NCBI GenBank assembly: GCA_030609785.1
Contig: JAUWTC010000129.1
Coordinates: 1 to 7,130, forward strand
Length of the DNA: 7,130 bases
DNA from: Holophagae bacterium
GTDB lineage: Bacteria > Acidobacteriota > Thermoanaerobaculia > Thermoanaerobaculales > Sulfomarinibacteraceae
Reading direction: 5' to 3'
The translations under genes and the position numbers were made by a program. This document shows, piece after piece, positions 1-5,600 of this stretch. Numbering within the stretch: position 1 is the stretch's first letter; each line of letters begins with the position of its first letter. The notes beneath the pieces are model-generated. The model did not search any database and was not told the DNA's origin. It was given only the letters and a program-made list of their open reading frames with translations.

Positions 1-133
1 CAAGGAGTTGGAGGGCGTTTTGGGACACCTCCGAGGTGTGGACTGCCCCGGCTTTGTCATGGGCCGGATCGACAAGGGCGAGCGGGGCGTGGAGTACGAC
101 CATCCGCCTGAGGGGTTTCCGACGGGGATGTAG
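1..133 (+). CDS. purM: C-terminal end of a probable PurM (AIR synthase), partial
   Basis: An open frame enters from the left edge (codons in phase with position 2) and ends at TAG 131-133, leaving 43 C-terminal residues. The tail contains PGFVMGRIDKGERGVEYD, which resembles the last strand-turn-strand of phosphoribosylformylglycinamidine cyclo-ligase, where family members usually read roughly 'A-x-V-I-G-E/R-V-x-x-G-x-x-x-V'. PurM makes aminoimidazole ribotide from FGAM with ATP in cytosolic purine synthesis. Only the last part of the protein is visible: the ATP-binding and catalytic regions lie outside the window. The name rests on this short match, and other AIR-synthase-fold proteins such as ThiL or SelD relatives cannot be excluded. 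The gene converges on the MglA-type gene at 259-1824. Confidence 0.45.
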   Translation, partial: KELEGVLGHLRGVDCPGFVMGRIDKGERGVEYDHPPEGFPTGM

Positions 134-258
134 AGGTCGCGGGTTATAGCCGCCAAACCCCACGGTGTGCGATCACCGGCAATCCCTCCAACTGCTGCCA
201 TTTGTATAACGTCGGCTTGGTTTCTGTCTCGCCTTTCGCTTTGTTAGAGCGGGAGTCA
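134..258. other. Convergent intergenic gap, no clear terminator
   Basis: This 125-bp gap separates two genes that converge (stops at 133 on + and at 259 on -), so a bidirectional terminator would be expected. The best stem is CGGTG-TGCGAT-CACCG at 163-178, which has 5 bp and no T-run on either side. A 4-bp CGCT/AGCG stem near 238-252 is weaker still. No tRNA fold, small RNA or repeat was recognised. Termination here may be Rho-dependent, or the signal may be too degenerate to see by eye. Confidence 0.5.
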
Positions 259-1824
259 CTAACGCAAATTTTCCAGGTCGATTGTCAGCTGCAGGATCAA
301 TTTTTCAAGGGCAGAGGCGTCGTCAATCTCAACGGAAACCGGGTCGAGGGTGTGGATGGTATCTCCGGCCTCGTCTTGGATTCTGAAGGCGACCTGCATC
401 GAGTGCATGCGCCGGAAGAGGTTTGAATTCAGGCTGTGTTCGATGCGGCGCTTGAGATCGCGTGTTCGAGGTTGGCCCGCGCCGAGGAGCGAGTCGATAT
501 CGAGGTCCTTCTGGCCGGCACCGCCTCGGGGTCGGGCGAACGTTGCCTCGGTTGCGCTGCGGCGGAGGTCGTCCAACTGGGACAAGATATCGTTTTCGTC
601 GGAGACATGAACCCGCTTGACAGGCGGGGGGACGCTATCAAGGGTGTCCTCGGCGCCGGTATCGAATTCGATAATCTCTTCTTCGGCGAGGTCTTCTTCG
701 AATTCTTCGAAGCCCTCGACTTCCTCTATTTCCTCGATTTCTTCGAGAGACTCCTCCTCAACCGGCAAGTCCAACTCGATTGCCTCCGCCTCGATCGGTG
801 ACGGCTGGTCGAAAGGCTCGTCAACGGGAAGGTCCGAGAACGACGGAGCAGTGATTTCATCGGGCGACGGTTCGTCATCCCAATCATCAGCGGCTGCCTC
901 GACAACAGGCTCAGCCTCAGGCGGTTGGAGGGGTTCTTCGAATTCCAGTTCTTCGGCCGGAATTTCGGGGGCAGCATCCTCGAACTCCGCAGCCTCCAGC
1001 TGTTCGGTGTCGTCAAGAGGATTCGGAGACGGAGCCGGAACCGCTGCGTCGGCAAAGGCAGGGTACACAGCCCCGGGAACCGGGAAGTCAGTGCCGGCCC
1101 CTTCTTCCGCAGCTCGGGCCAGGGACGAAGCCGAGATCGGCGAGGGAAATCCTGCCCGGGCCGGCTCTTTTCGAGCCGGAGCAGGGACCGGTGCAGGCCT
1201 TGGCGGACGCGGTGAGGCGTCGGCCTGGGGGGCCGCCATTCGTTTTCTCAGCTTTTTGAGGGTTACCTTTGTGATCTCCTTCAGGGTTTCAAAGACGCCG
1301 TCCCCGATGAGGGCGGAGGCTGGATGCCAGGGGAAGGTGCCGTCAGGGTTGAGGTCGGCGTTGAGTTCGTCCTCCGAGAGGATATTGTCCAGGTCCCTCT
1401 TGTTGAATTGCAACACCATGGGGAGCTCGTCAAGGGTCAGACCCAGCTCTTCGATGTTTTCGATCAGGCTCTTCAAGCTCTCGATGTTGGCTTCACGCAT
1501 CGGTCGCTGGGAGTCCGCGACGAAAACCAAACCATCGACGCCTTTGAGAACCAGTTTTCGAGTGGTGTTGTAGAAAACCTGGCCCGGTACAGTGTAGAGC
1601 TGAAGGCGGGTCTTGAACCCCCCGATCGTACCGACTTCGATGGGCAACAGGTCAAAGAAAAGCGTGCGGTCCGATTCGGTCTCAAGAGACACCATCTCAC
1701 CGCGGCTCTTGGGGGAGGTCTTGGCGTAAATGTAACTGAGGTTGGACGTTTTTCCGCAGAGGCCAGGACCGTAATACACGATCTTGGCGGCCATCTGCAT
1801 CGTTGCCCAGTTAAAGAAAACCAT
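259..1824 (-). CDS. MglA-type small GTPase with long acidic C-terminal extension
   Basis: Residues 1-196 form a complete MglA-family Ras-like GTPase. The P-loop GPGLCGKT is at 19-26, TVPGQ at 78-82 takes the place of the usual DxxGQ, and NKRD at 141-144 reads the guanine base. Arg53, Thr54, Thr78 and Gln82 fall at the same numbers as in Myxococcus MglA, whose Arg53 and Gln82 act in catalysis. This also fixes the ATG at 1824 as the start, although the nearest GAGG lies 13 nt upstream. MglA is normally about 195 residues and sets cell polarity and motility. Here about 325 more follow: a Pro/Ala linker (about 197-270), a very acidic stretch (271-398, densest at 356-387) and a mixed-charge tail whose last 60 residues look folded. 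No membrane segment or signal peptide is seen, so it is probably cytosolic. No mglB partner is visible in this window. The GTPase call is firm; the role of the tail is unknown. Confidence 0.9.
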   Translation of the reverse strand: MVFFNWATMQMAAKIVYYGPGLCGKTSNLSYIYAKTSPKSRGEMVSLETESDRTLFFDLLPIEVGTIGGFKTRLQLYTVPGQVFYNTTRKLVLKGVDGLVFVADSQRPMREANIESLKSLIENIEELGLTLDELPMVLQFNKRDLDNILSEDELNADLNPDGTFPWHPASALIGDGVFETLKEITKVTLKKLRKRMAAPQADASPRPPRPAPVPAPARKEPARAGFPSPISASSLARAAEEGAGTDFPVPGAVYPAFADAAVPAPSPNPLDDTEQLEAAEFEDAAPEIPAEELEFEEPLQPPEAEPVVEAAADDWDDEPSPDEITAPSFSDLPVDEPFDQPSPIEAEAIELDLPVEEESLEEIEEIEEVEGFEEFEEDLAEEEIIEFDTGAEDTLDSVPPPVKRVHVSDENDILSQLDDLRRSATEATFARPRGGAGQKDLDIDSLLGAGQPRTRDLKRRIEHSLNSNLFRRMHSMQVAFRIQDEAGDTIHTLDPVSVEIDDASALEKLILQLTIDLENLR

Positions 1825-1850
1825 TGTATCGAAGCGACCTCGAGCGCCAA

Positions 1851-1879
1851 TTTACGCTAACATAGCGACCATCTACAGT
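1851..1879 (+). promoter_or_regulatory. Candidate promoter of the hrcA operon
   Basis: TTTACG (1851-1856) and TACAGT (1874-1879) are 17 nt apart and each matches the sigma-70 consensus at 4 of 6 positions. The start point would be near 1886, just ahead of the strong AGGAGG at 1890-1895. A rival -10, TACACT at 1920-1925, has only a poor -35 (TTCCGG) 18 nt upstream. No sigma-32-like element was recognised. This candidate overlaps the one for the divergent gene, so the two transcripts may compete. Confidence 0.3.
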
Positions 1880-1882
1880 CAA
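1854..1882 (-). promoter_or_regulatory. Candidate promoter of the MglA-type gene
   Basis: On the minus strand a -35-like TTGACT (1882-1877) is followed after 17 nt by TAGCGT (1859-1854). The -35 is close to consensus (5/6) and the -10 is weak (3/6). Transcription would begin near 1847, giving a leader of about 22 nt before the ATG at 1824. This is a match by eye to a sigma-70-type pattern in an organism whose consensus is unknown. Confidence 0.3.
1855..1867. promoter_or_regulatory. Perfect 13-bp inverted repeat, possible operator
   Basis: CGCTA-ACA-TAGCG is a perfect 5-3-5 inverted repeat. It overlaps the candidate -10 of the minus-strand gene and lies between the candidate -35 and -10 of the hrcA operon, which is where a shared repressor site would be placed. 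It does not match the CIRCE operator of HrcA (TTAGCACTC-N9-GAGTGCTAA): the arms are short and point the other way. A chance 5-bp palindrome is possible. Confidence 0.25.
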
Positions 1883-1900
1883 TCGAGTCAGGAGGTTCCG

Positions 1901-1996
1901 GTGCTGCCGGGTCGGATGGTACACTGTGATCCTCTTGGGTGTAGCCGCGTCTCTTTTGGCGGAGGTTGTGCCACATTCGGAGTGTCGAATTTTTGA
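1901..1996 (+). CDS. Possible 31-residue leader ORF upstream of hrcA
   Basis: A GTG at 1901 is preceded at 5 nt by AGGAGG (1890-1895), the best ribosome-binding site I noticed in the window. The frame runs 31 codons to TGA 1994-1996, which overlaps the hrcA ATG as TGATG. The product would hold three cysteines (residues 9, 14 and 23), one after a histidine, and a Gly-rich patch. It has no membrane segment and matches no family I know. The arrangement suggests translational coupling, because the hrcA start itself has only a GGAG 13 nt away. The frame is short and could be fortuitous, and it would be lost if transcription began at the rival -10 at 1920. Confidence 0.3.
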   Translation: MLPGRMVHCDPLGCSRVSFGGGCATFGVSNF

Positions 1997-3030
1997 TGAG
2001 TAGACTGAATCTCAGCAGGCGGGAAGGCGCCGTTTTTGAGGCCATCGTGGAGCTCTTTCTCCGCACAGGCCAGCCTGTCGCGTCTCGCGAGGTCTCGGCC
2101 AGGAAAGGGCAGCGTCTTTCCCCGGCATCGATACGAGGCGTGATGGTCCGGCTGGAGGAACTGGGACTTTTGACAAGGCCACACCCATCGGCCGGTTGTA
2201 CGCCAACCGATCGGGGCCTGAGGTTTCACGTCGATTATTACGTTCGAAATACCAGGCCATCAGCGGCTGTGCGCCGACGGGTGGAGGCGCGGTTTGGTCA
2301 GGCAGAATCGGCTGCAGTGGATGATCTGGGTTGGGTTGCGGGGCTCGCAGCCGAACTGACCCGGGAAGCCGGTATCGCGGTCAGGCCGGTCGGAGAAGAT
2401 CCGGTTTTGGAGAGTCTGACCCTTGTGCCTCTTGGAGGCGGCAGGGTCTTGGCCGTGGTGGTGACGGCCGATCGGTGGGTCGAGAAGAGGGTAGTGTCCG
2501 TGGAAGACCAGGGGCTCAACGTTGACCTTGGTGCCCTTGCTGCCGGTGTTACACAGCGCTTTTCGGGCCAGGGGTTGGATGTGATCCGAGAGTGTCTGGT
2601 GGAGGCCCGCCCGGAATCGATGGGCCTGTCTCCGAAAGAGCTGCATTTTCTCCAGGAGATCTTCCGGGACCCTGGTGATGGTGAGGTTCAGGTGGCCGGC
2701 GCGGAGAATCTGATCGATAACGAGGCGTTTTCCGAGGTCGGGCGGATCCGTTCCGTCGTCAGGGTCCTCGAGGACCGCCCGCGTCTTGCGGGCGAGTGGC
2801 GGAGAGCTCTGAGGACCACAACGACTCGAGTGTTCATCGGGAGCGAGAGTCCGTTGACCGCTGGTGGGAATCTTGGGATGGTGGCAACGTTGTTCTTTCA
2901 GGGAGGCCACACGGTCGGGGCCGTCGGTATCGTCGGACCACGAAGGATGCCGTATGGGCAGGTGGTCCCTGTTGTTGAGTGCATTGGAGAAACACTTTCC
3001 GCGTACCTCGCGGCCGGAGAGACAGGATGA
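1996..3030 (+). CDS. hrcA: Heat-inducible transcription repressor HrcA
   Basis: HrcA binds CIRCE operators in front of chaperone genes as a dimer and releases them when unfolded protein draws off GroEL. The 344-residue product has the family's usual length. Residues 1-77 form the winged-helix DNA-binding part, with RTGQPVASR near 23-31 and SPASIRGVMVRLEELGLL at 42-59, followed by the signature stretch SAGCTPTDRG at 65-74. The C-terminal end shows the GAVGIVGPRRMPYGQVVPVV block typical of HrcA. Cys68 stands where most relatives have Arg. ATG 1996 was chosen because it gives the usual N-terminus, about 20 residues before the helix pair; in-frame TTG 1993 and TTG 1966 are possible but less likely, and GGAGG at 1961-1965 abuts TTG 1966 too closely to serve it. 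First gene of the chaperone operon, probably self-regulated, although no CIRCE is visible upstream. Confidence 0.93.
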   Translation: MSRLNLSRREGAVFEAIVELFLRTGQPVASREVSARKGQRLSPASIRGVMVRLEELGLLTRPHPSAGCTPTDRGLRFHVDYYVRNTRPSAAVRRRVEARFGQAESAAVDDLGWVAGLAAELTREAGIAVRPVGEDPVLESLTLVPLGGGRVLAVVVTADRWVEKRVVSVEDQGLNVDLGALAAGVTQRFSGQGLDVIRECLVEARPESMGLSPKELHFLQEIFRDPGDGEVQVAGAENLIDNEAFSEVGRIRSVVRVLEDRPRLAGEWRRALRTTTTRVFIGSESPLTAGGNLGMVATLFFQGGHTVGAVGIVGPRRMPYGQVVPVVECIGETLSAYLAAGETG

Positions 3031-3074
3031 ACGATATCTGGGGAATTGAGCGGATTGCTCGAGTGTGGAGCTGA
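3027..3074 (+). CDS. Possible 15-residue coupling ORF between hrcA and grpE
   Basis: ATG 3027 overlaps the hrcA stop as ATGA and is preceded at 6 nt by GGAGA (3016-3020). The frame reads MNDIWGIERIARVWS and stops at 3072-3074, two bases before the grpE ATG at 3077. It contains a stem, TTGAGC-GGATT-GCTCGA (3046-3062, 6 bp with one G-U). If translated, it would carry ribosomes across the gap from hrcA to grpE and keep the stem open. Nothing suggests the peptide itself has a function, and the ORF is short enough to be chance. Confidence 0.25.
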   Translation: MNDIWGIERIARVWS

Positions 3075-3076
3075 GC

Positions 3077-3727
3077 ATGTTTGACCAGGACGAAATCGAA
3101 CTGCAGATCGACGATGATCCCGATGAGATCGAGATCGAAGTCATCGAAAACGGCGCCCAGGAGGCATCGCCCGAGGATCGTCGAACTGATACCGGGGCCG
3201 ATGAGCCTGGTTTGGCCGATGATGACGGGTCTTCAGATGTTGAGAAGCTCCAGAAGGAAATCGACCACCTGAGAGAGATGTACCTGAGGAAGCTCGCAGA
3301 GTTCGACAACTTTCGGAAGCGGATCGAGCGCGAACGGACGGAAAGGGAGAAATTGGCTGGACTGGATGTGGTCCAGGATCTGATTCCGGTGATCGACAAC
3401 TTTGAGCGAGCCCTCGAGCACGCTTCAGAATCTTCCCTCGAAGCGCTCGAACAGGGTGTCGGGATGATCGCCAAACAGTTGCTCGATGTTCTCGAGCGGC
3501 GCGGGTTGGAGATCTTTGATCCTGTCGGCGAGCTTTTTGATCCCGAGTCTCACGAGGCGATTCAGCGAGTCGAGGACTCCGATTTGCCTCCGGGTACGGT
3601 TGCGTGGGTTCTGGCCAAGGGTTTCAGGTATGGAGGGCGGCTCTTGAGACCGGCGATGGTCGGAGTCGTTGCGGGAAACGCAGAAAGGGTTCCGTCCTCC
3701 GAATCTGAAGAGGGGAGCATGCTTTGA
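3077..3727 (+). CDS. grpE: Nucleotide exchange factor GrpE
   Basis: GrpE is a dimeric cytosolic co-chaperone that opens the DnaK nucleotide site to release ADP and may act as a thermosensor. The 216-residue product has a disordered, highly acidic N-terminus (about 1-55). A long helix follows, starting near EKLQKEIDHLREMYLRKLAE and continuing into EFDNFRKRIERER. The beta-wing signature then runs from FDPESHEAIQRVEDSDLPPG to YGGRLLRPAMVGV. All family landmarks are present and the length is normal. ATG 3077 has GGAG at 3067-3070 with 6-nt spacing; the in-frame GTG 3065 would add only four residues and lacks a good site. The gene sits 46 nt after hrcA and its last four bases (TTGA) overlap the dnaK start, so the two are probably translationally coupled. 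Confidence 0.95.
   Translation: MFDQDEIELQIDDDPDEIEIEVIENGAQEASPEDRRTDTGADEPGLADDDGSSDVEKLQKEIDHLREMYLRKLAEFDNFRKRIERERTEREKLAGLDVVQDLIPVIDNFERALEHASESSLEALEQGVGMIAKQLLDVLERRGLEIFDPVGELFDPESHEAIQRVEDSDLPPGTVAWVLAKGFRYGGRLLRPAMVGVVAGNAERVPSSESEEGSML
3711..3727 (+). promoter_or_regulatory. Strong ribosome-binding site and TTGA overlap starting dnaK
   Basis: AGGGGAG at 3711-3717 lies 6 nt before the TTG start of dnaK, inside the last codons of grpE. The TTG and the grpE stop TGA share bases as TTGA (3724-3727). The strong site compensates for the weak start codon and decides the start; the overlap suggests that ribosomes finishing grpE re-initiate on dnaK. Confidence 0.75.
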
Positions 3728-5589
3728 GCAAGATCATCGGTATCGACCTGGGAACGACCAACTCATGTGTGGCCGTTGTGGATGTGACGAAGCCGGTGGT
3801 AATTCCAAACCGCGAAGGGTCGAGAACGACTCCATCCGTGGTGGCGTTCACCGGGTCCGGTGATCGTCTGGTCGGCCAGATTGCTCGACGCCAGGCGATG
3901 ACCAATCCCGAGAATACGGCCTACGCCGTCAAACGGCTGATCGGAAGGCGGTTTGACGCTGAAGAGGTCAAATGGGCCAGAACCCTCGTGCCCTATGTGA
4001 TCGCCGAATCGGATAACGGAGACGCTTGGGTTCAAATTCGAGACCGGAGTCTGAGCCCGGAAGAGATTTCGGCACTGATTCTGCGTGAGATCAAGGAGTT
4101 CGCCGAGGAATTCGTCGGAGAAGAAATAACCCAGGCGATCATTACGATTCCGGCCTATTTCGATGACTCCCAACGCAAGGCTACCAAAGACGCCGGCGCC
4201 ATCGCGGGTCTCGAGGTCCTTCGGATCATCAACGAGCCGACCGCAGCGTCGTTGGCCTACGGGTTCGGCAAGGAGAAGAACGAGACGATCGCGGTTTATG
4301 ACCTCGGAGGGGGAACATTCGACATTTCGATTCTTGAGATTGGGGACGGTATCCTCGAGGTCAAGTCGACCGCCGGAGATACGTTTCTCGGCGGGGAAGA
4401 TTTCGACGCACGGGTCATGGAATTCCTGCTCTCCCATTTCCGGGAGGAGACCGGCATCGACATGTCCGAGGACACGATGGCGATGCAGAGAATCAAGGAG
4501 GCCGCCGAAAGCGCCAAGTGCGAGTTGTCGACGGCCGAGTTCATGGATATCTCTCTCCCCTTCATCGCGGCTGACCATACCGGTCCGAAACATCTTCAGG
4601 TCCGTTTGACCCGCAGCCAGCTGGAGGAATTGGTCAAGGACCTGGTCGAAAGGACTCTCGAACCTTGCCGGAACGCCCTGGAGGCCGCCCGCCTCGAGGT
4701 CGAGGATATTGACCAGGTGATCCTGGTTGGGGGCCAGACCCGGATGCCGCTGGTCGTTGAAATGGTCAGCGGGTTCTTCGGGAGAAATCCATGCCAGGAC
4801 ATCAATCCGGACGAAGTGGTCGGCATCGGAGCGGCAATCCAGGGCGGAATCCTCAAGGGTGAGGTCAAGGACCTGATCCTGCTTGACGTGACTCCGCTCT
4901 CCCTCGGTATCGAGACCCATGGAGGCCTGTTCACCAAGATCATCGAGAGGAATTCGACCATTCCGACCAAGAAGTCGATGGTCTTCACGACGGTCGCCGA
5001 CAATCAGACGACGGTTGAGGTCCACGTGCTCCAGGGCGAACGAGGAATCGCCAATGAAAACCGTTCTCTGGGCCGGTTCGACCTGGTGGGCGTTCCTCCG
5101 GCACCGAGGGGCGTGCCTCAGATCGAGGTAACATTTTCCATCGACTCCAACGGTATCGTCGAGGTCGGCGCCCAGGATCTGGCGACCGGACGAGAGCAGA
5201 GCATCGAGGTCAATCCGGCAGGGGGCCTGTCCAAGGCTGAGATCGACAGCCTGATCGCCGAAGCGGACAAGTATCGGGTCGATGACCATGACCGACGGGA
5301 AATTCGCCAGCTTCAGAACCGGCTGGAAGGACTCCTGTACACCAATGAGCGGGTGGTCCGGGAGTTCGGCGGCAGCCTGTCGCCGGAGGACAGGGATGAC
5401 GTGCGGTCGACCCTGCACCGAGCCCGGAAAGCGATGATCAGTGAAGAGCGTTCGGTCCTCGAAGAGGCGATTTTTGCCGTTCAGGATGCGTCCCGGGTCC
5501 TGACCGAAGTGATCATGATGGACCCGCTGACCGCTTTGGGAATGGCCAACATCGCGGCAGCCCAGGATGAATTCGAGGATGAACAGTAA
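3724..5589 (+). CDS. dnaK: Chaperone DnaK (Hsp70)
   Basis: DnaK binds exposed hydrophobic segments of client proteins in an ATP-driven cycle, with DnaJ triggering hydrolysis and GrpE exchanging nucleotide. The 621-residue protein is full length. [14 protein letters not shown] at 5-18 is the first phosphate loop, Lys70 sits in [20 protein letters not shown] at 193-203 is the second phosphate loop, and VILVGGQTR at 332-340 is the adenosine motif. The linker [18 protein letters not shown] begins at 381. The substrate domain follows to about residue 500, then the helical lid, ending in EFEDEQ. The usual VSAKD after IDxNGI reads VGAQD here, a mild departure. The start is a TTG at 3724 with AGGGGAG (3711-3717) 6 nt upstream; no ATG or GTG would give the conserved [11 protein letters not shown]-terminus. 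It overlaps grpE by 4 nt and leads dnaJ by 11 nt. Confidence 0.98.
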   Translation: MSKIIGIDLGTTNSCVAVVDVTKPVVIPNREGSRTTPSVVAFTGSGDRLVGQIARRQAMTNPENTAYAVKRLIGRRFDAEEVKWARTLVPYVIAESDNGDAWVQIRDRSLSPEEISALILREIKEFAEEFVGEEITQAIITIPAYFDDSQRKATKDAGAIAGLEVLRIINEPTAASLAYGFGKEKNETIAVYDLGGGTFDISILEIGDGILEVKSTAGDTFLGGEDFDARVMEFLLSHFREETGIDMSEDTMAMQRIKEAAESAKCELSTAEFMDISLPFIAADHTGPKHLQVRLTRSQLEELVKDLVERTLEPCRNALEAARLEVEDIDQVILVGGQTRMPLVVEMVSGFFGRNPCQDINPDEVVGIGAAIQGGILKGEVKDLILLDVTPLSLGIETHGGLFTKIIERNSTIPTKKSMVFTTVADNQTTVEVHVLQGERGIANENRSLGRFDLVGVPPAPRGVPQIEVTFSIDSNGIVEVGAQDLATGREQSIEVNPAGGLSKAEIDSLIAEADKYRVDDHDRREIRQLQNRLEGLLYTNERVVREFGGSLSPEDRDDVRSTLHRARKAMISEERSVLEEAIFAVQDASRVLTEVIMMDPLTALGMANIAAAQDEFEDEQ

Positions 5590-5600
5590 AGTAGGAATTC

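Noticed and set aside
163..178. CGGTG-TGCGAT-CACCG stem as a terminator
   Set aside because: The stem has only 5 bp and there is no T-run on either strand.
202..426. 74-codon frame on the + strand overlapping the 3' end of the GTPase gene
   Set aside because: Most of it is the complement of the GTPase C-terminal coding region; it has no convincing ribosome-binding site and no known motif.
617..1573. 318-codon Ser-rich frame on the + strand
   Set aside because: It is the mirror of the acidic GTPase extension: Glu codons (GAA/GAG) read on the other strand give Ser and Phe codons. The GTPase frame has clear family motifs; this one has none.
1852..1860. TTACGCTAA as the right half of a CIRCE operator
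   Set aside because: Only GCTAA clearly matches, and the sequence 9 nt upstream of the half-site does not resemble TTAGCACTC.
1966..1995. TTG 1966 as the hrcA start, after GGAGG 1961-1965
   Set aside because: There is no space between the GGAGG and the TTG, and the ten extra residues do not resemble HrcA N-termini. ATG 1996 fits the family better.
2763..2776. Perfect 14-bp palindrome GGTCCTCGAGGACC inside hrcA
   Set aside because: It lies in the coding sequence for Arg-Val-Leu-Glu-Asp-Arg, with common GC-rich codons and no promoter nearby, so chance is the simpler explanation.
2260..3474. 404-codon antisense frame across hrcA and grpE
   Set aside because: It spans two genes with strong family matches and its translation is low-complexity and unlike any known protein.
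3763..5418. 551-codon open frame antisense to dnaK
   Set aside because: Long antisense frames are common opposite GC-rich dnaK genes and have been annotated wrongly before, for example as an NAD-dependent glutamate dehydrogenase. The frame shows no domain I recognise and lies wholly opposite a well-supported gene.
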